DNA of 64,000 bases from Chitinophaga pinensis DSM 2588 (GCF_000024005.1 NC_013132.1:5512001-5576000); one strand, 5' to 3'; positions 53,235 to 62,545 are shown, counted from the stretch's first letter. Notes: generated by a model not told the origin, from the sequence alone. Translations and numbers: made by a program.

Positions 53235-53942
53235 ATGAACAGCAAGGGAAAGATATATGGTGTATCATTGGGCCCCGGCGATCCGTTACTGATCACCGTT
53301 AAAGGCATGCAAACACTACAACAGGCAGACAAGATCTATTATCCGGGCTCTCTCCTGGCGGATGGCAGTACTTCCAGTTATTCATTACAGATATTGCAGC
53401 ATTATCAGCTGGACACGGATAAATTGCATGGCATGTTTCTGAAAATGTCCGACGACCGGGAAGTAGCAGAACAGACATATGCGGCCACTTTCCAGGAGAT
53501 GCTGGCCGATTACCAGACAGGCTTACAGATAGCATTCGTCAGTGAAGGAGACATCTCCTTTTACAGCACTTTTGCTTATCTGCTAAAACACATCCAGCAA
53601 CACCAGCTGGAACTGGAAATTATTGCGGGAGTACCGTCCTTTATATTAGGGGCCGCCCAACATCAGTCGTCACTGGCCATCCTCAATGAGAAGATCGCGA
53701 TCCTGCCGAGAATGAAAGACCGGGATACCCTCTCCCGCTACCTGGAAGAGTTTGAAACCGTTGTGCTCATAAAGGTCAGAAGCGTACTACAGGACATCCG
53801 CAGCCTGATCCAACAGACCGGCATCCAGATTGTTTATTGTGAAAGACTCGGTACCACACAGCAATACATCACCACAAACATAAACGACCTGGAAAACAGG
53901 GAGATCCCCTATTTTTCATTACTCATTTTGAAAAGAATATGA
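53235..53942 (+). CDS. cobI: Precorrin-2 / cobalt-precorrin-2 C20-methyltransferase
   Basis: A 235-aa SAM-dependent tetrapyrrole methyltransferase. The family start is GKIYGVSLGPGDPLLITVKG, and VSEGDISFYSTFAYLL is the SAM-site block of CobI/CbiL. It overlaps cobJ by 4 bp. The cofactor cobalt-precorrin-2 or precorrin-2 cannot be told apart from sequence; the CbiX in front suggests the cobalt form. Confidence 0.92.
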   Translation: MNSKGKIYGVSLGPGDPLLITVKGMQTLQQADKIYYPGSLLADGSTSSYSLQILQHYQLDTDKLHGMFLKMSDDREVAEQTYAATFQEMLADYQTGLQIAFVSEGDISFYSTFAYLLKHIQQHQLELEIIAGVPSFILGAAQHQSSLAILNEKIAILPRMKDRDTLSRYLEEFETVVLIKVRSVLQDIRSLIQQTGIQIVYCERLGTTQQYITTNINDLENREIPYFSLLILKRI

Positions 53943-55294
53943 AGTTAAGCGTAGTTGGTATAGGACCCGGCGGTAAAGACTATATCCTGCCTGTTGCACA
54001 ACAGGTACTGGCCACGGCTGATATTGCCATCGGGTACAGTTACTATTTTCAGTTCGTGGAGCACCTCCTGCCCACATACTGTGAATGTATCGGGAAAGAC
54101 CTGACAGAAGAGGAAGCCCGTGCCGAACTGGCTGTCAATCGTTGTGAACCAGGTAAACATGTGGTGGTGATCAGTTCCGGAGATGCAGGTATTTATGCCA
54201 TGGCCTCACTGGTATATCAATATGCCAGTACCCGTACTGACAAACCGATTGATCTGCAGACCATCCCCGGTATCAGTGCTTTCATCGCTGCCGCAGGCCG
54301 ATTAGGCGCACCACTGGGACATGACTTCTGCTGTATCTCTTTATCCGATCTGATGACGCCCTGGCCCGTAATAGAAAAACGGATACAGGCAGCTGCTATC
54401 GGCGATTTCGTGACTTCCTTATATAATCCGAGAAGTAAAAAACGCTTCTGGCAACTGGCACGCTTCCGGGAACTATTCCTCCTGCACAGAGATCCCGCAA
54501 CGCCTGTAGCGATTATCCGCCAGGTAACCAGACCGGAAGAAACCATTACCATCACGACACTGGGTGATATGGATGTAGCATCCGTAGATATGTTTTCACT
54601 GGTGATGATCGGCAATTCGCAGACGTATCAGTTTAACAATCACCTGGTAACACCGAGAGGTTATATGGCGAGGAAACCTGCTTCCGGACAGGAAATACAG
54701 GATGAAAGTTTCCGTCAGATCGCTGCGCAACTGAAACGCGAGGACGTCAGCGAAGCAGATAAGTGGGCGATTATGCGCTGTATCCATACAACGGCTGACT
54801 TTGAATATGAAGACCTGTATTTGTCGAATAATGACGCTATTGCACAATGGCATGATTATCTCAGCACCGGTGGTACGATCGTGACAGACGTGACCATGGT
54901 ACAATCAGGTATTACGAAAGAATTTATCAAAAAATATAATGCCAATGTCTACTGCTATCTTAATGATGAAGCAGTATTGCCTTTAGCAGAAAAAGAAGGA
55001 TTGACCCGTAGTCAGGCAGGCATGCGTATCGCTATTGAAAAACACCCGGATGCGCTGTTTGTCGTAGGCAATGCACCTACCGCCCTGTTTGAACTCTGCG
55101 ATCAATTACAGGAACGGAAGTTCTGCCCTGCCGGCATTATCGGTGCACCGGTAGGATTCGTCAATGTGATTGAATCAAAACTGAAACTGCAGGCCATTAA
55201 AACAGTGCCTTATGTGATCATCCGCGGAAGAAAAGGCGGCAGTAACGTAGCGGCCAGTATCGTCAATGCAGCATTCACCGTAAAAGACAGGTAG
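53939..55294 (+). CDS. cobJ: Precorrin-3B C17-methyltransferase fused to precorrin-8X methylmutase
   Basis: A 451-aa fusion. Residues 1-245 are CobJ/CbiH (LSVVGIGPGGKDYILPVAQQ, ISSGDAGIYAMASL, SLYNPRSKKRFWQL). Residues about 250-451 are CobH/CbiC, with the catalytic His in MRCIHTTADFEYEDLY and the conserved VTMVQSGI and GNAPTALFEL. Separate genes are the rule in Pseudomonas; the fusion occurs in some Bacteroidota. It makes the ring-contracted intermediate and later moves the C11 methyl. It overlaps cobL by 1 bp. Confidence 0.9.
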   Translation: MKLSVVGIGPGGKDYILPVAQQVLATADIAIGYSYYFQFVEHLLPTYCECIGKDLTEEEARAELAVNRCEPGKHVVVISSGDAGIYAMASLVYQYASTRTDKPIDLQTIPGISAFIAAAGRLGAPLGHDFCCISLSDLMTPWPVIEKRIQAAAIGDFVTSLYNPRSKKRFWQLARFRELFLLHRDPATPVAIIRQVTRPEETITITTLGDMDVASVDMFSLVMIGNSQTYQFNNHLVTPRGYMARKPASGQEIQDESFRQIAAQLKREDVSEADKWAIMRCIHTTADFEYEDLYLSNNDAIAQWHDYLSTGGTIVTDVTMVQSGITKEFIKKYNANVYCYLNDEAVLPLAEKEGLTRSQAGMRIAIEKHPDALFVVGNAPTALFELCDQLQERKFCPAGIIGAPVGFVNVIESKLKLQAIKTVPYVIIRGRKGGSNVAASIVNAAFTVKDR

Positions 55295-56481
55295 TGGAAT
55301 ATATCGTTATCGGCATATCAAACAATCCTGACTATCTCCTGCCGGAAGCGGCCATAGATATAGTCCCACACTACCGCGTGTTCTCCGGTGGAAAAAGACA
55401 CTATGAACTGATACAAAAACATCTGCCTGCCGGTCACCAGTGGATAGATATCCGGAGTGATATGCAGGCGTTGTTTGAACAATATAAAACGTATGACGAG
55501 GATATCGTGGTTTTCGCTTCAGGAGATCCGCTATTCTACGGATTCGCAGCAACCATACAAAAATATCATCCGGAAGCAGACCTGCAGGTATCGCCTTATT
55601 TCAACAGCATACAGCTGCTTTGTCACCGGTTGAACTTTGTCTATTCTCATATAGTGAATACTTCTGTACACGGCCGTTCCTGGGAAGAACTGGACCAGGC
55701 CCTGCTCAGACAACACCAGAGCATCGGTATTCTCACTGATCAGGTGAAAACACCGGCTGCCATTGCAGCACGTATGGTGGAATATGGGTACGATAACTAC
55801 GTGATGTATATCGGCGAAAACCTGGAAGGACCCGGACAAAAGATCGTATTCGGCGAGCATATGAAAGACATGCGGGACTATGAAGCACATACACTCAACT
55901 GTGTGCTGCTGAATAAAAAGCAGCAAAGGTCTTTATCAGCCGGCATACCCGATCATAGTTTTGAAGGACTGGAAGGCCGGCCGAATATGATCACCAAAAT
56001 GCCTGTAAGGATGGTTAGTCTGGCACAGCTGGATTTATCTGCAAGGCATACCCTCTGGGATATCGGGTTCTGTACAGGATCCGTATCCATAGAAGCCCGC
56101 AGGCAATATCCGCATTTGCAGATTGTAGCTTTTGAGAAGCGTCCGGAATGTGATACTCTGTTTGAGGTCAATACCCGCAAACATGCCACACCGGGGATCC
56201 GGAAAGTGATGGGTGATTTCTTCGAACAGGACCTCGCCTCCTTACCCAAACCCGATGCTGTTTTTATTGGTGGACATGGCAACCGCCTGGAAGCATTGAT
56301 CAGCCAACTGGACAACTATCTGCCATCAAAAGCGAAACTCGTTATCAATGCGGTCAAAGAAGACAGCAAGACGCAGTTTATCGCGGCAGCCAGAGGATTA
56401 AACTATACATTATCTGAACCGATGGTGATCACTGTGGATGCCCACAATCCGATTACTATCCTGACAGCAGAAAAGCAATAA
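55294..56481 (+). CDS. cobL: Precorrin-6Y methyltransferase, CbiE-CbiT fusion
   Basis: A 395-aa protein with CbiE (residues 1-215, FASGDPLFYGFAATIQ) and CbiT (about 225-395, DIGFCTGSVSIEARR). The SAM loop GFCTGS differs slightly from the usual GAGTGS. It methylates C5 and C15 and decarboxylates C12. It begins with GTG, overlapping the stop of the cobJ-cobH gene (TAGTG), and ends 1 bp before the next start. Confidence 0.9.
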   Translation: MEYIVIGISNNPDYLLPEAAIDIVPHYRVFSGGKRHYELIQKHLPAGHQWIDIRSDMQALFEQYKTYDEDIVVFASGDPLFYGFAATIQKYHPEADLQVSPYFNSIQLLCHRLNFVYSHIVNTSVHGRSWEELDQALLRQHQSIGILTDQVKTPAAIAARMVEYGYDNYVMYIGENLEGPGQKIVFGEHMKDMRDYEAHTLNCVLLNKKQQRSLSAGIPDHSFEGLEGRPNMITKMPVRMVSLAQLDLSARHTLWDIGFCTGSVSIEARRQYPHLQIVAFEKRPECDTLFEVNTRKHATPGIRKVMGDFFEQDLASLPKPDAVFIGGHGNRLEALISQLDNYLPSKAKLVINAVKEDSKTQFIAAARGLNYTLSEPMVITVDAHNPITILTAEKQ

Positions 56482-56482
56482 A

Positions 56483-58315
56483 ATGAGTAAGACAGTCATC
56501 ATTGCCAGTACCGACAGGGGTGTTGCATTAGGCAACAGGATCCGGACAGAGTTCCCGAAATCCCTGCTGGTGAGCACCCGCCCACATGAACAAGCCACGC
56601 AGATAGACAGTATCGCGGCATTCCTGGAAAACAATTTCAGCGCCTTTGATACCTTGATCTTTGTTGGCGCACTGGGTATCTGTGTACGCAGTATTGCCCC
56701 TTATTTACAGGATAAGCAAAGCGATCCGGCAGTCATCAATATGGATGATCATAGCCGTTTTGTACAGGCAGTCGTATCCGGACATGTAGGTGGCGCCAAT
56801 GACATTACCCGTAAAGTAGCCGCAGCTATCGGTGCACAGGCGGTGATTACCACCAGCAGTGATCTGCAGGAGCTATGGGCACTGGATACCCTGGCGAAAG
56901 AGTTTGGTTGGAAAGCTACGCCTTCGGCAGATATGAACGCCCTCATTTCATTGTTTGTTAATAATAAACGAACGGCTTTATTACTCGACATAAAGGATAA
57001 GGGAACGGCCTGGCTGGAGAAGCATCTGCCAGCATTTGTGGATGTTTATTATGATTTCGACCAGATAGCCCCCAGCCAATATGAGCTGCTGATTGCGGTC
57101 ACTTATAAGACTTATACGCTCAACATTCCCGTACTGCATTTCCATGTACCGGTCTTACATGTCGGTATGGGATGTTCCCGTGATATTGAAACAGACCAAC
57201 TGGAAACTTCTGTGTATGAGCAGCTGGCAGCACAACAGCTGTCGCCTGCGGCAATAAAAGCCATTGGCTCGATTGATGTAAAACACGATGAAACCGCCTT
57301 TATTGCTTTAGCAGAAAAATTGCAGGTGCCTTTCATTACTTATACGGCAGAGGAGCTGAATACACAGCAGGTTGTGAATCCATCCGAGGTAGTCATGTCT
57401 AAACTGGGCGTACACAGCGTATCAGAAGCATCTGCGATGCTGTTATCCCGGAACCAGGAACTGTTGCTGGAAAAACAAAAGATCACCGTGCCTTCCGGCA
57501 AGAAACATACTATCGCGATTGCACTGGATAGTGAGGTAGTACGTAAGGCAGTCGTAGCTATTGTGGGTGCAGGTCCAGGCGATGCTGAACTGATCAGTCT
57601 TAAAGGGAAACAACTGGTAGAAACAGCCGACCTGATATTATACGCTGGTAGTCTGATACCGGAAGAGATCACGCATTATGCAAAGAAAGAAGCGATTGTA
57701 AGAAACTCCGCCAGTATGACGCTGGAAGAACAGATCGGACTGATGGAAGAACATTATGCAAAAGGCCACCTGATCGTTCGTTTACAATCAGGCGACCCGA
57801 GCATCTACGGCGCGATACAGGAACAGATGACCATCTTCGATGAAAAAGGGATGGATTATTATATCGTACCAGGTATTTCTTCTTTCCAGGCGGCAGCTGC
57901 CAGTCTGAAGTCGGAATTTACCATCCCTGAAGTCGTACAAAGCATCATCCTGACCAGGGGCGCCGGTAAAACACCATTACCGGAGAACGAGAAACTCAAC
58001 GAGATGGCGAAACACAAAGCCACCATGTGTATCTTCCTGAGTGCGACGATTGCAAAATCAGTACAGGAGCAGTTACTGGAACACTATGAACCGGAAACAC
58101 CTGTCGCCGTATTATACCGGGTGAGCTGGAAAGATGAAGAGATCTATACCGGTCAGCTGAAAGACCTGGCGCAGATCGTGCGCGAAAATAAACTGACGCT
58201 CACCACCCTGGTAATCGTGGGTGTGGCAATCGGCGCCAGAAAGAATCGTTCTCATTTGTATAGTCCTGAATGGAAACATACATTCAGAACAGGTAAAGCC
58301 TTAAAAGCGAAGTAA
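56483..58315 (+). CDS. cobM: Cobalt-precorrin-5A hydrolase fused to precorrin-4 C11-methyltransferase
   Basis: A 610-aa fusion. Residues 1-330 are CbiG-like (IVGALGICVRSIAPYL in spirit: FVGALGICVRSIAPYLQDKQ, VSGHVGGANDITRKVAA). Residues about 355-610 are CobM/CbiF (VAIVGAGPGDAELISLKGKQ, RLQSGDPSIYGAIQEQ). CbiG is a mark of the early-cobalt route, since the aerobic path uses CobG/CobZ. The fusion order couples ring opening to C11 methylation. The stop overlaps the start of cobK (TAATG). Confidence 0.9.
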   Translation: MSKTVIIASTDRGVALGNRIRTEFPKSLLVSTRPHEQATQIDSIAAFLENNFSAFDTLIFVGALGICVRSIAPYLQDKQSDPAVINMDDHSRFVQAVVSGHVGGANDITRKVAAAIGAQAVITTSSDLQELWALDTLAKEFGWKATPSADMNALISLFVNNKRTALLLDIKDKGTAWLEKHLPAFVDVYYDFDQIAPSQYELLIAVTYKTYTLNIPVLHFHVPVLHVGMGCSRDIETDQLETSVYEQLAAQQLSPAAIKAIGSIDVKHDETAFIALAEKLQVPFITYTAEELNTQQVVNPSEVVMSKLGVHSVSEASAMLLSRNQELLLEKQKITVPSGKKHTIAIALDSEVVRKAVVAIVGAGPGDAELISLKGKQLVETADLILYAGSLIPEEITHYAKKEAIVRNSASMTLEEQIGLMEEHYAKGHLIVRLQSGDPSIYGAIQEQMTIFDEKGMDYYIVPGISSFQAAAASLKSEFTIPEVVQSIILTRGAGKTPLPENEKLNEMAKHKATMCIFLSATIAKSVQEQLLEHYEPETPVAVLYRVSWKDEEIYTGQLKDLAQIVRENKLTLTTLVIVGVAIGARKNRSHLYSPEWKHTFRTGKALKAK

Positions 58316-59073
58316 TGATATTAGTTTTTGGTGGAACGACGGAAGGTAAGAAAGTAGCGGGCATACTAGAGGAATATGCGCGCCCCTATTACTATTCTAC
58401 CAAAACAGAGATAGATTTTTCAACTGGTCAGTATGGGCAATACCGGCATGGCGCCATGACAGCGGAAGATCTACAAGCCTTCTGTATTGCCCAGGACGTA
58501 AAAGCCATTGTACATGCCAGTCACCCGTTTGCCAGCGTACTCCACGAAACGATCCACACAAGTGCACAGGCATTGTCGCTACCGGTATTTCGTTTTGAAC
58601 GCAGTTATCCTGAAAAGCAGGAACATCCGCTGATCCGGTATGTGGATACTTATAAAGCGGCGACCGGCTGGCTGGAACAGCATCCGGTAAAAAAGCTGCT
58701 GGCACTGACCGGTGTACAAACGATCGCTCCGTTGCAGTATTACTGGCAGCAACATGCGACCATCTTCCGGATATTACCCAGAGAAAGTTCGCTGGCATTG
58801 GCAAAAGCCGCCGGTTTTCCGGAGGAAGATCTTATCCTGGAGATGCCGGGAGATGATCTGCAACAGGCATCTGCCTTAATAAAACAATACCAGATCGGGG
58901 CTATCCTGACGAAAGAAAGCGGAGAATCCGGGTTTCTTTCTACCAAGATCAAGGCGGCCCTGGAAAACAATATACCGATACTGATCGTCCGGCGCCCTGT
59001 TCTACCGGAGGCATTTATTCCTGTAACGGATGCGGCATCATTAATAGGACACTTAAATCGTTTAGGGCTATGA
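58315..59073 (+). CDS. cobK: Precorrin-6A reductase
   Basis: A 252-aa reductase of the CobK/CbiJ family. Starting MILVFGGTTEGKKVAGILEE, with YGQYRHGAMTAEDLQAFC and the family block AIVHASHPFA; the end has TKESGESGFLSTKIKAALEN. It reduces (cobalt-)precorrin-6A with NADPH or NADH. It overlaps cobM by 1 bp and cbiD by 4 bp. Confidence 0.9.
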   Translation: MILVFGGTTEGKKVAGILEEYARPYYYSTKTEIDFSTGQYGQYRHGAMTAEDLQAFCIAQDVKAIVHASHPFASVLHETIHTSAQALSLPVFRFERSYPEKQEHPLIRYVDTYKAATGWLEQHPVKKLLALTGVQTIAPLQYYWQQHATIFRILPRESSLALAKAAGFPEEDLILEMPGDDLQQASALIKQYQIGAILTKESGESGFLSTKIKAALENNIPILIVRRPVLPEAFIPVTDAASLIGHLNRLGL

Positions 59074-60152
59074 GTCTGCAGGAGATACCAGCCGGCCCTT
59101 TAAGACAGGGCTATACTACAGGGGCGTGCGCAACTGCATGTACCCGTGCGGCGCTGTTATCCCTGATTACACAGGAGCCAATCTCCGAAGTAGAAATCAC
59201 CCTGCCGCTGGGCGAGAAGGTGACTTTTGCGATCAGCTCCTGCTCCTTTAACGGCGAACAGGCCACCTGTACTACCGTAAAAGATGCAGGAGACGATCCG
59301 GATGTGACCAATGGCGCTACGATTGGCGTGACGGTGTCCTTTAACGATACACTGGAAGTAAAGTTTTTCCGCGGAGAAGGCGTAGGCATCGTTACCCTGC
59401 CCGGACTGGCTATTGGTGTCGGCGAACCGGCTATTAATCCGGTACCCCGGAAAATGATGACGGATGTTGCCTTATTCCTGACACACCTTTATAAACGCAA
59501 TAAGGGAGTTAATATCGAGGTTTTTGTCGTGGATGGTGTTAATATAGCCAGGAAGACTTTGAACAGCCGTATTGGCATCTTAGACGGCATTTCCATATTG
59601 GGCACTACGGGTATCGTGAGACCCTTTAGTGCATCTGCCTATATCGCCAGTATTACCCAGGGTATCGATGTGGCACTGGCTAATAATTGCCGGGAGATCG
59701 TGATCAACTCCGGTGGCCGTTCGGAGAATATCCTGCGGAAGCGGTTCGACCACCTAGCTGAATTCGCCTTCATACAGTACGGGAACTGGATAGGCGAAAC
59801 ACTGGAAAAGATCCGTAGTGTACCCCTGGAAAAGGTGACGATGGGTATCATGCTGGGTAAGGCGGCTAAGCTGGCACAGGGTGAACTGGATACCCACAGC
59901 GGGAAGTCTACCTGGGATAAAAAGTTTATACACGGGCTTGCAAAGGAATGCGGGTACAGCGACGAGCAATGCGCCCCTATTCTGGAGCTCAATATGGCCC
60001 GGCGGCTGACGGAGATATTCCCGTTCACCGAACAGGAACCTTTCTTCCGGACATTGGCCGAACGCTGCTATGCGGTTTGTAAACCGCTGGTACCGGCAGT
60101 TGATTTACAAATATTACTGATTGACGCAAACGATACTATTCTAAGATTTTAA
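59070..60152 (+). CDS. cbiD: Cobalt-precorrin-5B C1-methyltransferase
   Basis: A 360-aa CbiD: QGYTTGACATACTRAALLSL, CTTVKDAGDDPDVTNGATIG, ARKTLNSRIGILDGISILGT, GYSDEQCAPILELNMARR. CbiD is specific to the early-cobalt route. Overlaps cobK by 4 bp and precedes the permease by 1 bp. Confidence 0.93.
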   Translation: MSLQEIPAGPLRQGYTTGACATACTRAALLSLITQEPISEVEITLPLGEKVTFAISSCSFNGEQATCTTVKDAGDDPDVTNGATIGVTVSFNDTLEVKFFRGEGVGIVTLPGLAIGVGEPAINPVPRKMMTDVALFLTHLYKRNKGVNIEVFVVDGVNIARKTLNSRIGILDGISILGTTGIVRPFSASAYIASITQGIDVALANNCREIVINSGGRSENILRKRFDHLAEFAFIQYGNWIGETLEKIRSVPLEKVTMGIMLGKAAKLAQGELDTHSGKSTWDKKFIHGLAKECGYSDEQCAPILELNMARRLTEIFPFTEQEPFFRTLAERCYAVCKPLVPAVDLQILLIDANDTILRF

Positions 60153-60153
60153 T

Positions 60154-60849
60154 ATGATTGGATATCTTTTTACAGACTCTTTATTATTGGGCATACAGCA
60201 CTCTTTCGAACCCGACCATATGGCGGCCGTATCCGTGCTGGCATCAGAAAAAGCCAATAATAAGATCAGTCTTTCAAAGCTGATATGGCGCTCTTCACAA
60301 TGGGCTTTAGGACATTCGGTTACGCTGATACTATTCAGTTGCTTTGCGCTGTTATTGAAATCTGCCTTACCGCTGGATCTTTCCGGTTATGCGGAAATGA
60401 TAGTAGGGCCGGTGATGATATGGCTGGGTATCTCTGCCATCCGCAGAAATCATCAGCTCAAGCAGATGATGGCCACACACAAGACCTTTTCAGAGCATGA
60501 ACATATCAACAATGCCCTGCATATCCATGGTAAACAGGGACAGGAAATTGCGATGAATCCATTAAGCCGTTCCTTCTGGGTAGGGATGCTGCATGGACTG
60601 GCCGGAACCGGTGGCGCCTGTGCCGTAGCCCTGATCATGGCCTCCCGTGATACCACAACGGCTATCGGTATCATTGTGTTGCAAAGTATCGGCATTGTCG
60701 CCGCGATGACCACTTACAGCTGTGTACTGGCATTTTCAGTATCCCGGTTTATTGAGCGGAACCAGCTGGCATTTAAATCACTCAACGCAGTTGTAGGACT
60801 GTTTTCCATTGGCATAGGCTGTCTCTGGATCTATAACAGTTTTGCGTAA
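60154..60849 (+). CDS. Cobalt/nickel-type permease (NicO/HupE-like)
   Basis: A 231-aa membrane protein with about six helices. The metal motif LGIQHSFEPDHMAAVSV has the HxxxDH spacing of NicO permeases, and LHGLAGTGGACAVALI is a second conserved block. A His-rich loop (HEHINNALHIHGKQG) may bind metal. It is the second cobalt-type permease in the locus, coupled to cbiD. Confidence 0.85.
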   Translation: MIGYLFTDSLLLGIQHSFEPDHMAAVSVLASEKANNKISLSKLIWRSSQWALGHSVTLILFSCFALLLKSALPLDLSGYAEMIVGPVMIWLGISAIRRNHQLKQMMATHKTFSEHEHINNALHIHGKQGQEIAMNPLSRSFWVGMLHGLAGTGGACAVALIMASRDTTTAIGIIVLQSIGIVAAMTTYSCVLAFSVSRFIERNQLAFKSLNAVVGLFSIGIGCLWIYNSFA

Positions 60850-60860
60850 ATAGCTACCAT

Positions 60861-61805
60861 ATGCAATCATTTCCTTTTACAGCCATATACGCACAGGACG
60901 ACTTCAAACTGGCCCTCATACTCTGTATGATAGAACCGGGCCTTGGAGGTGTACTGGCACTGGGCGACAAAGGCACCGGTAAAACGACGACCGTCAGGGG
61001 ACTCAGTCACCTGATGCAGCATAGTCTGCCCGACTTCCCTTTTGTAAACCTGCCCATAGGCGCTACAGAAGACAGGGTGCTGGGCACCGTTCAACTGGAT
61101 ACCCTGATCAATGACAGGAAGATCGCTATTCAGGCGGGACTACTGGCTACCGCTAATCATGGTATATTGTATATCGACGAGGTCAATCTCCTGAATGATT
61201 ACCTCATGGACATTCTGCTGGATGCTTCCGCCAGTGGTGGTTACCACCTGGAAAGAGATGCGGTGTCTCACTGGTTTGAAAGTAAGTTCTGCCTGGTAGG
61301 TACGATGAATCCGGAGGAAGGCGAACTGCGTCCGCAACTGCTGGACCGCTTCGGACTAAGTGTCACTGTTCATACACCCATGGACCGGACCGACCGTATG
61401 CAGATCGTGAGCCGTCGTTTACAGTTTGATGCCGACATTCCTGCTTTCCTCGCTCAATATGAGGCGGCTGAACAAGAACTTGCAGAAAGGATCGCTACTG
61501 CCAGGGAGCAGGTAAAACAAGTCACATACGACGAAATGATACAGGCAACCATCGCAGATGCCTGTATCGCACATAAAGTGGAAGGCTTACGGGCCGATAT
61601 TCTGTTGCTGAAAGCAGCAAGAGCATATGCGGCTTTCCATCACCGGAAATCCGTCACCACAGACGACGTACATAAAGTGATGCCTTTTGTACTCTCCCAT
61701 CGTTCAAAAAACTATTCTTCATCACAAAATCCTCAGCAGCAAAGAGAGCAGCAGTCTCCCAGGGATGAAAAGGAGGGCGATTCGATAAGGATAAAAATGA
61801 ACTGA
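60861..61805 (+). CDS. chlI: ChlI-type AAA ATPase chelatase subunit
   Basis: A 314-aa AAA+ protein: Walker A GDKGTGKTTTVRGL (residues 35-48), then VNLPIGATEDRVLGT, Walker B GILYIDEVNLLNDYLMDILL and the sensor VGTMNPEEGELRPQLLDRFG. In cobalamin producers it acts as the small chelatase subunit (like CobS). It ends with a Gln-rich linker (SSQNPQQQREQQSPRDEKEG). It is read through to the next frame by a -1 shift if translational frameshifting occurs (next entries). Confidence 0.93.
   Translation: MQSFPFTAIYAQDDFKLALILCMIEPGLGGVLALGDKGTGKTTTVRGLSHLMQHSLPDFPFVNLPIGATEDRVLGTVQLDTLINDRKIAIQAGLLATANHGILYIDEVNLLNDYLMDILLDASASGGYHLERDAVSHWFESKFCLVGTMNPEEGELRPQLLDRFGLSVTVHTPMDRTDRMQIVSRRLQFDADIPAFLAQYEAAEQELAERIATAREQVKQVTYDEMIQATIADACIAHKVEGLRADILLLKAARAYAAFHHRKSVTTDDVHKVMPFVLSHRSKNYSSSQNPQQQREQQSPRDEKEGDSIRIKMN
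61769..61803 (+). other. Candidate programmed -1 frameshift site of chlI/chlD
   Basis: The two frames overlap from 61769 to the chlI stop at 61803. Two possible slip codons are AAG at 61770-61772 (to AAA) and, more likely, AAA at 61794-61796 (ATA AAA ATG, to AAA). An SD-like AAGGAGGG lies at 61770-61777, and hairpins GCAG-TCCG-CTGC and GCAGG-AATA-CCTGC follow at 61815-61838. Frameshifting in chlD genes has been reported elsewhere; here the mechanism is inferred from sequence only. Confidence 0.6.
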
Positions 61806-62545
61806 GTAAACCAGGCAGTCCGCTGCAGGAATACCTGCTACAGGCTTCCAAAACGAACAGTTATGTGCAGCTGAAGGCCAGTCCTGTGAGTACCCGAAAG
61901 GGCGCCACAATCAAAAAGGATAACAGCAAAACAGGCTTTACACAAAGACCTGCTTACGCTCGTTCAACGCCGAAAGTCGCCATATTAAAGACGCTGAAGC
62001 ATTATCTGGCACATGATAAAGTAGAGATTCAGTATAAGCAGGAACAGGCCAAAAACGAATTATATGTTTGTTTCCTGTTAGATTCCAGCGGGTCTATGAT
62101 GAAAGACAAGCAAATTGCTTTTATCAAGGGTCTGGTAGCAACAACGATTGCCAGGTATAAGACCCGGCGTATAAAATATGCAGCAGTCGCCCTGCACAAT
62201 GGTACGGCGCAAATATTATCTGCTCCTACCCTACATGCAGATGAACTACTTCAGACAATTGCGGCACTGAAAACCGGCGGTAAAACGAACATGCAATCCG
62301 GGTTTGTTTTGCTGCATCAGCTGATGAAAACGAATACACAGCAGAAAGCCAGTCTGTACATCTTTACGGATGGTAAGATCAATGCAGGCAATACAGCCAC
62401 TCCTTTTGAAGAAGCCGTCAGGTATTATAAACAGTACCTTTCTGCTATCAGGGAGACGACTGTAGTGGATAATGAGAGCGGTTTTGTGCAATTGGGGAAG
62501 GCAGGAGAATTGGCGGAAGCGATCAAGGCGAAGCTGGTGAAATAA
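61769..62545 (+). CDS. chlD: ChlD-type C-terminal part with VWA domain
   Basis: The frame is open from 61769 to 62545. It reads KGGRFDKDKNELSKPGSPLQ, then EYLLQASKTNSYVQLKASPV, STRKGATIKKDNS and a VWA domain with the MIDAS motif DSSGSM, TGGKTNMQSGF and YIFTDGKINAG. This is the middle and end of a ChlD/CobT-like chelatase subunit. There is no good start codon (first GTG at 61865), and it lies in the -1 frame relative to chlI with an overlap of 37 bp. So it is probably made as a ChlI-VWA fusion by -1 frameshifting. Confidence 0.88.
   Translation, partial: KGGRFDKDKNELSKPGSPLQEYLLQASKTNSYVQLKASPVSTRKGATIKKDNSKTGFTQRPAYARSTPKVAILKTLKHYLAHDKVEIQYKQEQAKNELYVCFLLDSSGSMMKDKQIAFIKGLVATTIARYKTRRIKYAAVALHNGTAQILSAPTLHADELLQTIAALKTGGKTNMQSGFVLLHQLMKTNTQQKASLYIFTDGKINAGNTATPFEEAVRYYKQYLSAIRETTVVDNESGFVQLGKAGELAEAIKAKLVK

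Noticed and set aside
61797..61805. Separate start of chlD at the ATG overlapping the chlI stop
   Set aside because: That ATG is in the chlI frame and meets the stop after one codon; it cannot start the VWA frame.
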